From contig BJGT01000003.1 in NCBI GenBank assembly GCA_014190675.1, positions 21,025 through 84,101 of the forward strand: DNA of 63,077 nt, given 5' to 3'. Origin of the DNA: Comamonadaceae bacterium. Lineage in GTDB: Bacteria; Pseudomonadota; Gammaproteobacteria; Burkholderiales; Burkholderiaceae_C. The position numbers and the translations under genes are program-made. The notes beneath the pieces were generated by a model. It worked only from the letters and a program-made list of their open reading frames with translations. It was not told where the DNA came from and did not search any database. This document shows, piece after piece, positions 45,537 through 53,609 of the stretch; position 1 is the stretch's first letter; every line of letters starts with the position of its first letter.

Positions 45537-46673
45537 ATGCCCGACTCTCAAAAATGCAAGGGGTTTGGTATGTGGGATTGTCCGGAAATCATTGTTGAGG
45601 TGCGGGGCCAAGTGGGGTTTTTAACGCTCAATCGACCCAAGGCGCTCAACGCCCTGACGTTGCCCATGATCCGTGCACTGACGGCTGCGCTGCTGCGCTG
45701 GCGCGATGACCCGAACATCGCCGCTGTGGCCATCCGCGGGATGGGGCGCGAGGGTCCGTTTGGCATATTTTGCGCCGGCGGCGACATCCGGTTTTTTCAC
45801 CAGGCGGCGCTGGCTGGCGACCCTGTTCTGGAGGAATTTTTTACTGAGGAGTACGCCCTCAACCACCTGATTCATGCCTACCCCAAGCCTTACCTGGCGT
45901 TTATGGATGGCATTGTGATGGGTGGCGGCATGGGCATCAGCCAAGGTGCGAGCATGCGCATCGTCACACAGCGCAGCAAGCTGGGTATGCCTGAGACCTA
46001 CATCGGCCTGTTTCCCGATGTGGGTGGCGGCTATTTTCTCAGCCGCTTGCGGGGCGCCGCAGGGGAGTGGTTGGCGTTGACTGGGCAGGTGCTGGACGCG
46101 GGCCCTGCGGTGGCGCTGGGTCTGGCAGACAATTATTTTCCGGCCCAGGCACTGCCGGCCGCTTGGGCCGCACTGGCTGACCTGGATTGGTCGGCGCCAC
46201 AGGCCTTGGCGACCTGGTTGGCCGCGCACGAGCTTGCAGTGCCAGCAGACAACACCCTGCCACTCGAGGCTGTAGACGCCTATTTCTCGCTCGAATCACT
46301 GGCTGCCATCATGGTTGCTCTGGAGGCTGACTCGAGCGCATGGGCCAACCAAACCGCAATCAGCCTGCGCCTGCGATCTCCCTTGATGCTGCATGTGGCG
46401 CTGGAGCAGATCAGGCGTGCCCGTGGCTTGAGCCTGGCCGAGGATTTGCGCATGGAGCGGGACCTGGTCCGACACTGTTTTTTCGCCCGCCATCTGGCAC
46501 GCGCTGGCGCCAGCAGCGAAACGGTGGAGGGCATTCGGGCCATGGCCATCGACAAAGACCACCAAGCCCGCTGGCAGCCGGCTCGTATTGAAGACGTGAC
46601 GCCCGAGATGGTGGCCCCTTTCTTTATCAGCCCCTGGCCACCCACCGCGCACCCTCTGCGCGGCCTGGGCTGA
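45537..46673 (+). CDS. Enoyl-CoA hydratase/isomerase family protein, 3-hydroxyisobutyryl-CoA hydrolase-like
   Basis: A 378-residue crotonase-fold protein. The long form and the motifs CAGGDIRFFHQ (oxyanion hole), GIVMGGGMGISQGA and MPETYIGLFPDVGGGYFLSRL place it in the 3-hydroxyisobutyryl-CoA hydrolase branch (valine catabolism), with the catalytic Glu in MPET. A Tyr replaces the usual Gly after MPET, which might alter substrate range. The C-terminal extension of about 120 residues is as in HIBCH. It is divergent from the regulator gene and convergent with smpB. An in-frame ATG at 45570 is an alternative start. Confidence 0.85.
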   Translation: MPDSQKCKGFGMWDCPEIIVEVRGQVGFLTLNRPKALNALTLPMIRALTAALLRWRDDPNIAAVAIRGMGREGPFGIFCAGGDIRFFHQAALAGDPVLEEFFTEEYALNHLIHAYPKPYLAFMDGIVMGGGMGISQGASMRIVTQRSKLGMPETYIGLFPDVGGGYFLSRLRGAAGEWLALTGQVLDAGPAVALGLADNYFPAQALPAAWAALADLDWSAPQALATWLAAHELAVPADNTLPLEAVDAYFSLESLAAIMVALEADSSAWANQTAISLRLRSPLMLHVALEQIRRARGLSLAEDLRMERDLVRHCFFARHLARAGASSETVEGIRAMAIDKDHQARWQPARIEDVTPEMVAPFFISPWPPTAHPLRGLG

Positions 46674-46686
46674 GGCCGCAGCACCG

Positions 46687-47160
46687 TCAGCGGTTGCGCC
46701 CCTTCATGGCCCGCTCGACCTCGCGTTTGCCCTCGCGGTCTTTGATGGTGTCGCGTTTGTCATGCTCGGCCTTACCTTTGGCCAATGCGATATCGCATTT
46801 GATCTTGCCCGCTTTCCAGTGCAAATTGAGCGGCACCAGGGTGTAGCCTTTTTGTTCTACCTTGCCGATCAGGCGCTTGATTTCCTCTTTGTGCATCAGC
46901 AATTTTTTGGTTCGGACCTTGTCCGGGCTGATGTGGGTGGAAGCGGTGTTGAGCGGATTGATCTGCAAGCCAATGACAAAAAGCTCGCCGTTGCGAATCA
47001 CCACATAGCCGTCGGTCAGTTGCACCTTGCCTTCGCGCAGGGATTTCACCTCCCAGCCCTCCAGCACCAAACCGGCCTCAAAGCGCTCTTCAAAGAAATA
47101 GTTGTAGGCCGCTTTTTTATTGTCGGCAATGCGGGCGGTGGAGTCGGGTTTTTTGGCCAT
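46687..47160 (-). CDS. smpB: SsrA-binding protein SmpB
   Basis: A 157-residue tmRNA partner in ribosome rescue. The ATG at 47160 gives [20 protein letters not shown], and the open frame further upstream is antisense to ratA and not coding. Features are [30 protein letters not shown], the tmRNA-binding core, and a basic C-terminal tail ([14 protein letters not shown]) that mimics the mRNA in the decoding site. It is divergent from ratA-rnfH over 63 bp, the usual arrangement in proteobacteria. Confidence 0.97.
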   Translation of the reverse strand: MAKKPDSTARIADNKKAAYNYFFEERFEAGLVLEGWEVKSLREGKVQLTDGYVVIRNGELFVIGLQINPLNTASTHISPDKVRTKKLLMHKEEIKRLIGKVEQKGYTLVPLNLHWKAGKIKCDIALAKGKAEHDKRDTIKDREGKREVERAMKGRNR

Positions 47161-47223
47161 GGGGGGTAGGTGGGTTTGTGGCAGATGCCAACAAGGCCTG
47201 TCTACAATCCCGGCTCCGATTCT

Positions 47224-47667
47224 ATGAAAACCGTTGCCAAGTCCGTTTTGCTCTGGTACAGCCCACTCGAAATGTATGCACTGGTGACCGGTGTTGAGTC
47301 TTACCCCAAGTTCTTGCCCTGGTGCGACCGGGCCCGGGTTCTGAGCACCCAGCTCGACGGCATGACGGCCGAGCTTGGACTGTCGTTTGGCGGCATTCGC
47401 CAAACCTTCACCACCCGCAACCAGCATGATCCAGGCCGCCAAGTGACCATTGGTCTGGTGAAGGGGCCGTTCTCCAAGCTCGATGGCGTGTGGGATTTTT
47501 TGCCCGTGGGCGATGGCTCGCAGCGGGCTTGCCGGGTCTCCTTGACCCTGAATTACGGTTTTGACAACATCACGCTGGGGCGCTTGATCGGGCCGGTATT
47601 CGACAAAATTGCCAATAGCCTGGTGGACGCCTTCGTCAAACGGGCGGCTCAGGTGTATGGCGAGTGA
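47224..47667 (+). CDS. ratA: RatA/COQ10-family START-domain protein
   Basis: A 147-residue protein of the polyketide cyclase/COQ10 family. The ATG at 47224 ([20 protein letters not shown]) is chosen over an upstream in-frame ATG at 47170 that adds 18 residues unlike the family. Hallmarks are [13 protein letters not shown], the FTTRNQHDP segment and the final [17 protein letters not shown] helix. In E. coli, RatA (YfjG) has been reported to hinder 70S formation, while mitochondrial COQ10 binds ubiquinone; the latter role is also plausible here. Its stop overlaps rnfH by 11 bases. Confidence 0.92.
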   Translation: MKTVAKSVLLWYSPLEMYALVTGVESYPKFLPWCDRARVLSTQLDGMTAELGLSFGGIRQTFTTRNQHDPGRQVTIGLVKGPFSKLDGVWDFLPVGDGSQRACRVSLTLNYGFDNITLGRLIGPVFDKIANSLVDAFVKRAAQVYGE

Positions 47668-48004
47668 GGGCCTGATCGATATCACGCTGGTCTACTCGCC
47701 AAGAGCGCGCGAGGTGTTGGACCTGCCACTGCAACTCCCCATCGGTAGCACGGTGTGGCAGGCAGTTCAGGCCAGCGGCCTTCTGGCGGGCAGCTACGGG
47801 CTCGAGCCAACTGGCCTGACGGTGGGTATATGGGGCCGCAAAGTGGCGCTGGACCAGCGCCTGAGCCACCAAGATCGGGTGGAGATTTACCGCCCGCTCA
47901 AGGTGGATCCGAAAGTCGCCCGGCGCGAGCGTTTCGCCCGCCAGGGCAGCCGCAGCGCTGGTCTGTTCAGCCAGAAAAGACCGGGCGCCAAAGCCGGGTA
48001 TTGA
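47657..48004 (+). CDS. rnfH: RnfH family (UPF0125) ubiquitin-fold protein
   Basis: A 115-residue beta-grasp protein. The ATG at 47657 ([19 protein letters not shown]) is preferred; the frame from 47609 lies inside ratA. The segments [49 protein letters not shown] and the following [10 protein letters not shown] are conserved in RnfH. The function is unknown despite the name, which comes from proximity to rnf genes in some species. It is translationally coupled to ratA by overlap. Confidence 0.92.
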   Translation: MASEGLIDITLVYSPRAREVLDLPLQLPIGSTVWQAVQASGLLAGSYGLEPTGLTVGIWGRKVALDQRLSHQDRVEIYRPLKVDPKVARRERFARQGSRSAGLFSQKRPGAKAGY

Positions 48005-48026
48005 GTCCTGCATCCAAGGAGATTCC

Positions 48027-48815
48027 ATGGCATCAACAAATTCCCACGCGCCTGTAGCCCTTGTCACTGGTGGTGCTCGTGGCATCGGGCTGGCCTGCGG
48101 GCGCTGGTTTTTGGCGCATGGTTATTGCGTGGCGCTGGTTGACAACGATGCCGACACGCTGGCCCGGACCGACACCGCACTGGCTGACCCCCCGCGGGTG
48201 CTTACCTGCCCGGCAGATGTGTCAAACCCGGAGCAGGTGGATAGAGCTGTGGCGGCTGTTGTGGCGCGGTTCGGTCGTATTGATGCACTGGTCAACAACG
48301 CTGGGGTTGCGGTCTTCAAGAGAATTGAAGACACCACCTGGGCCGACTGGCGTTATGTGATGGGGACCAACCTCGACGGCGCCTTTTTGTGCACCCAAGC
48401 CTGTGCGCCTGTGATGTTGCGCACGGGCGGCGGAGCCGTGGTCAACATTGCGTCAATTTCGGGCCTGCGCGCCAGCACGATGCGGGTGGCCTACGGCACC
48501 AGCAAGGGCGCCATCATCCACCTGACCAAGCAGCAGGCGATTGAACTCGGCAATGCCGGTATTCGAGTGAACTGCATTGCGCCCGGACCGGTAGACACCG
48601 AGATGTCCAAACTGGTGCACACGGTGGCGATTCGCAGCGACTACTACGACACCATCCCGCTGAACCGCTACGGAACCGCAGAAGAGATCGCCAACGGCGT
48701 GGGCTTTTTGTGCAGTGCGGCGGCCAGTTACATCAACGGCCAGACGCTGGCTGTGGACGGCGGCTTTGAGGCCAGCGGCGTGGGCCTGCCGACCTTGCGG
48801 CGCAAGGCGCAGTAA
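48027..48815 (+). CDS. Short-chain dehydrogenase/reductase
   Basis: A 262-residue classical SDR. The cofactor motif VTGGARGIGLACGRWFLAHG begins near residue 14, NNAGVAVF is near residue 90, the catalytic Ser is in IASISGLRAS, and the catalytic Tyr/Lys pair is YGTSKGA near residue 155. The D in LVDNDADT at the end of the second strand suggests NAD(H) preference. Gly/Ile-rich C-terminal INGQTLAVDGGFEASGVG is usual. It lies 22 bp downstream of rnfH with a good SD-like AAGGAG. The substrate cannot be told from sequence. Confidence 0.9.
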   Translation: MASTNSHAPVALVTGGARGIGLACGRWFLAHGYCVALVDNDADTLARTDTALADPPRVLTCPADVSNPEQVDRAVAAVVARFGRIDALVNNAGVAVFKRIEDTTWADWRYVMGTNLDGAFLCTQACAPVMLRTGGGAVVNIASISGLRASTMRVAYGTSKGAIIHLTKQQAIELGNAGIRVNCIAPGPVDTEMSKLVHTVAIRSDYYDTIPLNRYGTAEEIANGVGFLCSAAASYINGQTLAVDGGFEASGVGLPTLRRKAQ

Positions 48816-48888
48816 CCCACCCGTTTAATCTCGTGGCAAAACCGCCTCGCAAGAGCGATCAAGACGATTGCTTTCGCAGTGCCTGCAG

Positions 48889-50556
48889 TCAATTGCTCCA
48901 GTAGGTGTACTCGTCATCGGGCAGTTGCTTTTGGTTCGTTGTTTTGTCAATTTCAACGGATAGTTCGAGAAACGAGGGCCACAGCGGGGGTGGCATGTCG
49001 GCATGGTGGCTGAGCAGCAGCTTTTGCAAATGCGCCAACTTCTGCAAATCGCGCTCCGCCAAATTGGTTTGCTCGGTCGGATCCCGGTTCAGGTCGAACA
49101 GCCAATTCTTTTTCGGCCGCTCGGAGACGATGAGTTTCCAGCCCTGTTCTTGCACGGCGCGGTACGGCCCATCGCGCCAAAACAGGGCCCTTGGCGGCTG
49201 TGTCTCGGTTTTGGCGCCGGCAATAAAAGGCAGCAGGTTGACCCCATCAATCACGCGGTCTTTGGGTAGCGCGGCCCCGGCAGCTGCAAGCAGCGTGGGC
49301 AGGACATCAATGTTGGATATTGGCGCTGCGTAGCGGCTGCCCGCTGGTATCCGCCCTGGCCACTTGGCCACATAGGGAACCCGCAAGCCGCCTTCGAACA
49401 TGGTCAGTTTCCAGCCCCGGTAGGGCTGGTTCACCTCGGGCAGTCCGATATATGCCGGCGCGCCGTTGTCGCTGGCAAAAATGACGATGGTGTTGTCGTC
49501 CAAGCCTTCCTCTTGCAAGGTTTTCAGCACCCGTGAAACGCTGCGGTCAACGGCGCGTACCATGGCTGAATAGACGCGTCGGCTGTGGTCAGGGATATTG
49601 GCCAGATCGTCGTAGTCCTGCCGGCTTGCCTGTAATGGCGTGTGCGGGCCCCAGTGCGCAAGGTAGAGCAGAAATGGCCGATTCTTGTTGCTGCGGATGG
49701 CCTTGAGCGCTTCGTCGGTGTAGTAGTCGGTCATGTACTTTGGCAGCTTGAATTGCTTGCCGCCATTGAAACTGACGCTGGCCCGGCCGTTGTCCCACAG
49801 AAATTTGCTGACCTTGTCAAAATCTTGCTTAGCATTGACCACACCCGGGTCGTTTTGATCCAGATAAAGCAGGCCCTCCATGTTCAGTGATTCGTCAAAG
49901 CCCTGGTTATTGGGCCGCATCGCAGCCGCCTGCCCCAGATGCCATTTGCCAATATGCATGGTGTGGTAGCCGCGCGGCTTGAGCAGTTCGGCGAGGGTTT
50001 GCTCGGACGGCGGCATGCCCTGCTCGTCGAACGGCACTGCCTTTGCTGCCGAGTCTTTGTTGAGTATGAGTGGGCGCAGTGCGCGCTCGGTGCCAAACAG
50101 TTCGCCCGCGACCCTGGCCATGGCGCCCGGCGTGGGCGTGAATTCAAGGCCAAAGCGCCAGGGGTAGCGCCCGGTCAGCAGAGCCGCCCGCGATACCGTG
50201 CAGATGGGTGCGCTCGCATAGCCCTGCTCAAAACGAACCCCCTCCCGGGCAATGGCGTCTATGCCCGGCGTTGAAACCCCCTGCGCGGACCGCCCGGCCC
50301 CGTAGGTTGTGACGTCATTGATGCCGAGGTCATCGGCCAGGATCACGATGATGTTGGGTGGGCGCTCTGAGAGTGGCTTGTCCGGCCTGGCCGGACCCTG
50401 TTCCCAAGGCACTGGATGCGACTCGTCCCGGGGATAGGCGATGGCGTTGTAAATGCCCAGCGAATACTGCAAAAAATAAAAGCGGTTTGCATAAACCAGT
50501 GCTGCAATGGCCAGCACCAGAAACAATCCGGCCAAAATGAATTTACGTGGTTTCAT
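48889..50556 (-). CDS. Membrane-anchored or secreted sulfatase with an atypical active-site motif
   Basis: A 555-residue sulfatase-family protein. An N-terminal hydrophobic segment (FILAGLFLVLAIAALVYA) acts as a signal anchor. Metal ligands lie in VILADDLGIND (D75, D76). The formylglycine motif region reads C119-T-V-S-R-A-A-L-L-T-G-R, with Val where C-x-P/A-S-R sulfatases have Pro or Ala. Further sulfatase features are GKWHLGQ and ASDNGAPAY, and the GPHTPLQ segment. It converges on the SDR gene and shares a strand with the 6S RNA gene and zapA. Substrate unknown; no sulfatase-maturing enzyme gene is nearby. Confidence 0.88.
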   Translation of the reverse strand: MKPRKFILAGLFLVLAIAALVYANRFYFLQYSLGIYNAIAYPRDESHPVPWEQGPARPDKPLSERPPNIIVILADDLGINDVTTYGAGRSAQGVSTPGIDAIAREGVRFEQGYASAPICTVSRAALLTGRYPWRFGLEFTPTPGAMARVAGELFGTERALRPLILNKDSAAKAVPFDEQGMPPSEQTLAELLKPRGYHTMHIGKWHLGQAAAMRPNNQGFDESLNMEGLLYLDQNDPGVVNAKQDFDKVSKFLWDNGRASVSFNGGKQFKLPKYMTDYYTDEALKAIRSNKNRPFLLYLAHWGPHTPLQASRQDYDDLANIPDHSRRVYSAMVRAVDRSVSRVLKTLQEEGLDDNTIVIFASDNGAPAYIGLPEVNQPYRGWKLTMFEGGLRVPYVAKWPGRIPAGSRYAAPISNIDVLPTLLAAAGAALPKDRVIDGVNLLPFIAGAKTETQPPRALFWRDGPYRAVQEQGWKLIVSERPKKNWLFDLNRDPTEQTNLAERDLQKLAHLQKLLLSHHADMPPPLWPSFLELSVEIDKTTNQKQLPDDEYTYWSN

Positions 50557-50617
50557 CAGCTAGCGCTCATTGACTTTTGGACTTTTGCAAGTGCAGCCCA
50601 GTGGTTGAATCAGGGGT

Positions 50618-50788
50618 GTCTGCAGTTGCCACCGGACCGGCATCCTGAACCAGGGTTCAGGTGGGCGAGGTCAGCTGCACATTGGGTCCATCTGACGCGA
50701 GAGGGTCACGCTTGTGAAGCAATGTTCCAAGCCCGCGCTCAAAGAGCATTGGTACAAGGAAATATAAAGCCCGGCGAGCACTGCAGAC
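50618..50788 (-). ncRNA. ssrS: 6S RNA
   Basis: The minus strand between the sulfatase start and zapA folds as a long rod. The 5' end GTCTGCAGT (50788-50780) pairs perfectly with the 3' end ACTGCAGAC (50626-50618). The hairpin CCTGAACCCTGGTTCAGG near the 3' side matches the conserved apical region of E. coli 6S (around GAACCAAGGGTTC). A TACAAT -10 box at 50800-50795 places the start at about 50788, giving about 171 nt. Position directly downstream of zapA on the same strand is the standard 6S location. 6S RNA binds sigma-70 RNA polymerase in stationary phase. The exact ends are estimates. Confidence 0.85.
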
Positions 50789-50794
50789 CGTGAC

Positions 50795-50800
50795 ATTGTA
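50795..50800 (-). promoter_or_regulatory. -10 box of the 6S RNA gene
   Basis: TACAAT read on the minus strand, six bases before the first base of the closing stem of the 6S fold. No good -35 is visible at 16-18 bp, so the promoter assignment rests on the -10 and the RNA boundary. Confidence 0.55.
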
Positions 50801-50808
50801 GGCCGCAG

Positions 50809-50843
50809 GTCGGTGCGAGCGCTGCTCACGCACCGACTTTTTT
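50809..50843 (+). terminator. Hairpin plus T-tract on the plus strand, between 6S RNA and zapA
   Basis: A perfect 9-bp stem, GTCGGTGCG (50809-50817) and CGCACCGAC (50829-50837), with an 11-nt loop, is followed by six T residues (50838-50843). This is an intrinsic-terminator shape for plus-strand transcription, yet the genes on both sides (sulfatase, 6S, zapA) are on the minus strand. On the minus strand no T-tract follows it. Confidence 0.65.
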
Positions 50844-51177
50844 AGAGCAATTGACCGTCTTCGGCCAGGGCTGCATCCAGGCGCGATAACAAAGCCTGCA
50901 CCTGTTGCTCAAGCGGACCCTCTGCTTGAACGCCTGGCGCTGCTGCGGGCGCTGTGGATGGCGCTGGCTGGCCTGGCGCCTGTTCAAGCAGCTCGCCAGC
51001 CAGGTTCAGCGCGGCCAGTACAGCAATACGGTCGCGCGCTTTGACTCTGCCTTGGTCCCGAATTTTGCACATGGCTTGGTCAACCCGCTGGGCCACCAGG
51101 AGCAGGTTGGCCTCGCCACCCTCCGGGCAACCCAGCAGGTAATTCTGCCCCATGATTTGAACCTCGAGCCGGTTCAT
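50842..51177 (-). CDS. zapA: Cell division protein ZapA
   Basis: A 111-residue FtsZ-ring stabiliser. The N-terminal domain MNRLEVQIMGQNYLLGCPEG with EANLLLVAQRVDQAMCKIRD is typical ZapA. The centre (ARDRIAVLAALNLAGELLE) and the C-terminal coiled-coil end (PLEQQVQALLSRLDAAL) follow, separated by a Pro/Ala-rich stretch of about 20 residues. It overlaps the small coiled-coil gene upstream by 4 bases and is followed by the 6S RNA gene, as in most proteobacteria. Confidence 0.93.
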   Translation of the reverse strand: MNRLEVQIMGQNYLLGCPEGGEANLLLVAQRVDQAMCKIRDQGRVKARDRIAVLAALNLAGELLEQAPGQPAPSTAPAAAPGVQAEGPLEQQVQALLSRLDAALAEDGQLL

Positions 51178-51404
51178 GCCTGGCTGCGCTCTTGGTTTTG
51201 ATCAACGGGTGGCGGCAGACGCTCCAGCAATGCATCGACCCTGGCGCGAGCCGCACTCAGGCGAGACTTGAGCGAATCACGTTCAGCTGTCACGCTATTG
51301 AGTTGTGCGCCAAGCAGCGCATTGGTGCGCTGCAACTCCTGGTGCCGCAGCAGCAGGCGCTCTATGCGCTCGGCAACTTGGTCGAATTGGGCTTGGCTCA
51401 ACAT
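51174..51404 (-). CDS. Small coiled-coil protein upstream of zapA (ZapB-like/TIGR02449 type)
   Basis: A 76-residue predicted coiled coil. The ATG at 51404 (LSQAQFDQVAERIERLLLRH) is chosen; an upstream in-frame ATG at 51446 would add 14 residues overlapping the riboswitch region. Heptad-like Leu/Ile spacing runs from about 10 to 60 (LQRTNALLGAQLNSVTAERD). Small coiled-coil genes directly before zapA are a recurring feature in proteobacteria and may act in division, like ZapB. It is coupled to zapA by a 4-base overlap. Confidence 0.8.
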   Translation of the reverse strand: MLSQAQFDQVAERIERLLLRHQELQRTNALLGAQLNSVTAERDSLKSRLSAARARVDALLERLPPPVDQNQERSQA

Positions 51405-51456
51405 AGGCCGATGATTGTAGGGTGAGGCGCTGGCCTGGGGTAACATGCCTATCGTT

Positions 51457-51656
51457 GGTGCTCGCGGTGTGGTTCACATGCCGCAGTTCAACGGGAAGCA
51501 GGAGGGCTGGGGCTGGCAACAGCCCACCTAACCTGCGCTGCCCCCGCAACGGTAAGTGGACGAGTCGCAAGACTCAAGCTGCATCATGGCCACTGAGCGC
51601 ATTAAAACGTGCTTGGGAAGGCGATGCAACTGGCGCCACCAGCCCGGATACCGGCC
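51457..51656 (+). ncRNA. Cobalamin (AdoCbl/B12) riboswitch
   Basis: The leader of btuB holds the ordered cobalamin riboswitch parts: GGTGCTCGCGGTGTGG at the start, GGGAAGCAGGAGGGCTGGGG near 51493, CTGCCCCCGCAACGGTAAGT near 51539, TTGGGAAGGCG near 51613, and the B12 box AGCCCGGATACCGGCC at 51641-51656. Ligand binding should lower expression of the downstream uptake genes. It fills most of the 341-bp gap between the small coiled-coil gene and btuB. Confidence 0.96.
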
Positions 51657-51664
51657 AACAAAGT

Positions 51665-51686
51665 GGTTTCACTTTTGCGTGAAACC
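51665..51686 (+). other. Hairpin between B12 box and terminator, candidate part of the riboswitch expression platform
   Basis: Perfect 8-bp stem GGTTTCAC (51665-51672) and GTGAAACC (51679-51686) with a 6-nt loop, nine bases after the B12 box and just before the terminator hairpin. Confidence 0.55.
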
Positions 51687-51692
51687 GTTATG

Positions 51693-51729
51693 CCCATGCA
51701 CTGTCGGGGAAGACGGTGAGGGTTTTTTT
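51693..51729 (+). terminator. Riboswitch-controlled intrinsic terminator before btuB
   Basis: Stem CACTGTC (51699-51705) and GACGGTG (51712-51718), extended by CCC (51693-51695) and GGG (51720-51722) across a small bulge, is followed by seven T residues (51723-51729). It ends 17 bases before the btuB ATG, the expected place for transcriptional control by the riboswitch. Confidence 0.7.
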
Positions 51730-51745
51730 GTCGGGTATTCCATTT

Positions 51746-53602
51746 ATGAAACTTGCTTTTTTGTGTGCACGCTTGGCCGTGCCTTTGGCTGCGCTCGTGT
51801 GTGTGTTGTCGACCTCTGCGCAAACGGCAACGCCGGCCCTGGTTGCCACACTGCCTGAGGTCGTGGTGACCGCCACCAGGGTCTCACAACCCTTGACCGA
51901 TTTGGTGGCCGATGTGACCATCGTCGACCGCACCCAAATTGAGCGCAGTGGCGCTACCGGCTTGGGTGATGTATTAGCCCGCTTGCCGGGCGTTGAAATG
52001 GCCCGCAACGGTGGTCTTGGCGGGGTTACCAGCGTCTACCTGCGCGGCGCAGAGACCCGATTTACAGCGGTGTTTATTGACGGCGTGCGCGTGGATTCTC
52101 AGGGGACCGGCGGGGCAAGCTGGGACGTGATTCCCCTGTCGCAGGTGGACCGCATTGAGGTGCTTCGCGGCCCGGCGGGCGCCGTCTACGGCTCCGACGC
52201 CATGGGCGGCGTAATTCAGGTCTTCACACGCAAAGGCGAAGGCCCGCCCTCGCCCTATGTCGGTTTGGGTTTAGGCACCTACGGCACCACCAAGGCCGAG
52301 GCCGGCGTTAGTGGCTCGCAGGGCGCCTGGGACTACGCGCTAAGCTTGGTTCGCCAAGAAAGCAAAGGTTTTAACTCGATGCAGTCCCGCAATCCCGATG
52401 ACGATGGCTATACCAGCGAGTCGCTTGCAGCTCGGGTGGGGCTTGAGCTCAACGCGGCGCATCGGCTGGAGCTTTCGCTGTTGAGCAGCCAGCTCAACGC
52501 GCAGTACGACGGTCAATTTGGCGCCATCAATGTGGATGACCGCACCACCAAGAAACTCCAGACCTCGGCGCTGAACTGGCGTGCGCAATGGTCAGCAGAC
52601 TACAGCAGCACCCTCAGCTTGACGTCGGCGCAGGACCGGTATGAGACTTTGCCATCGCCCGATTTGACGGTGACCAATTCACGCGGCTACCTGTGGCAAA
52701 GCGAATACCGCAAGCTGGGGCAGCTGTTCACCTGGGCCTTTGAGCGGCGAGAGGATGCACTCATGAACAGTGAAACGGCACCCCGCGACACCAGCCATTT
52801 TCAGAACGCGTTGGCTCTGGGCTACGGTTGGGTAGCCGATCGGCACTCGGTGCAGCTGAACTTGCGGCATGACGTCGACAGTGTGTTTGGGCCACAGACC
52901 ACCGGCGCGCTGGGTTACGGCTACGCGCTGAAACCCAATTGGCGTGTCAAGGCGTCAGTGGGAACCGCCTTCCGCGCGCCTACACTCTACCAGCGGTTCA
53001 GTCCCTATGGTGCCGCCGATCTCCTGCCGGAGACTAGCCGCAACCTTGACTTTGGTCTGAACTATGCTGACGGCCCCCGAGCCTTCGGCTTGACGCTGTA
53101 TCAAAACGATGTGTCCAACCTGATCCAGTATGAGGGCAACAAGGGCACTTGCCCCGCCAACGACCCGCTGGACCCCTTTGGCGGCTGCTACGCCAACACG
53201 GCCAAGGCGCGCTACCAGGGCATGACTTTGACCGGGCGCTATTTGATTGCTAATGTGACCTTAAGCGGTTCACTCGACCTGCAGGACCCGCGTGATAGCG
53301 TCACCGGCAAGCTGTTGGCGCGGCGTGCCCAACAGCATGGCAAATTAGCCGCAGAAACCCGTGTCCGGAGCTGGGCCGTTGGCGCAGAACTGCAAGCTTC
53401 TGCTTTGCGCTACAACGACGCGGGCAACGCCACTGAACTGCCTGGCTATGCGCTGCTGGGTCTGCGCGCCGAAAGCCAGGTTGCCAAGAATTGGACCTTG
53501 CTGGTGAGGCTGGACAATGCCACCGATGCGAAATACGAATTGGCCCGAGGCTATGCCAGCGCCGGACGCAGTCTGTACGCGGGCTTAACCTGGGCACGGT
53601 GA
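51746..53602 (+). CDS. btuB: TonB-dependent vitamin B12 receptor BtuB
   Basis: A ~618-residue outer-membrane receptor. The ATG at 51746 starts a signal peptide (KLAFLCARLAVPLAALVCVL, cut near STSAQT); an upstream GTG at 51716 lies in the terminator. The TonB box EVVVTATRV is near residue 36. The plug domain has GLGDVLARLPGVEMARNGGLGG and VYLRGAETRFTAVFIDGVRV, then IEVLRGPAGAVYGSDAMGGVI. The barrel follows and ends in the aromatic-containing strand YAGLTWAR; its terminal Arg rather than Phe/Trp is slightly unusual. It is controlled by the cobalamin riboswitch and begins the B12 operon. Confidence 0.95.
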   Translation: MKLAFLCARLAVPLAALVCVLSTSAQTATPALVATLPEVVVTATRVSQPLTDLVADVTIVDRTQIERSGATGLGDVLARLPGVEMARNGGLGGVTSVYLRGAETRFTAVFIDGVRVDSQGTGGASWDVIPLSQVDRIEVLRGPAGAVYGSDAMGGVIQVFTRKGEGPPSPYVGLGLGTYGTTKAEAGVSGSQGAWDYALSLVRQESKGFNSMQSRNPDDDGYTSESLAARVGLELNAAHRLELSLLSSQLNAQYDGQFGAINVDDRTTKKLQTSALNWRAQWSADYSSTLSLTSAQDRYETLPSPDLTVTNSRGYLWQSEYRKLGQLFTWAFERREDALMNSETAPRDTSHFQNALALGYGWVADRHSVQLNLRHDVDSVFGPQTTGALGYGYALKPNWRVKASVGTAFRAPTLYQRFSPYGAADLLPETSRNLDFGLNYADGPRAFGLTLYQNDVSNLIQYEGNKGTCPANDPLDPFGGCYANTAKARYQGMTLTGRYLIANVTLSGSLDLQDPRDSVTGKLLARRAQQHGKLAAETRVRSWAVGAELQASALRYNDAGNATELPGYALLGLRAESQVAKNWTLLVRLDNATDAKYELARGYASAGRSLYAGLTWAR

Positions 53603-53609
53603 GCGCCTG

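Noticed and set aside
46785-46798. Second copy of the palindrome ATGCGATATCGCAT
   Set aside because: It lies inside smpB, encoding a conserved Cys-Asp-Ile-Ala segment, so coding constraint explains it. It weakens the operator case for 44430-44443.
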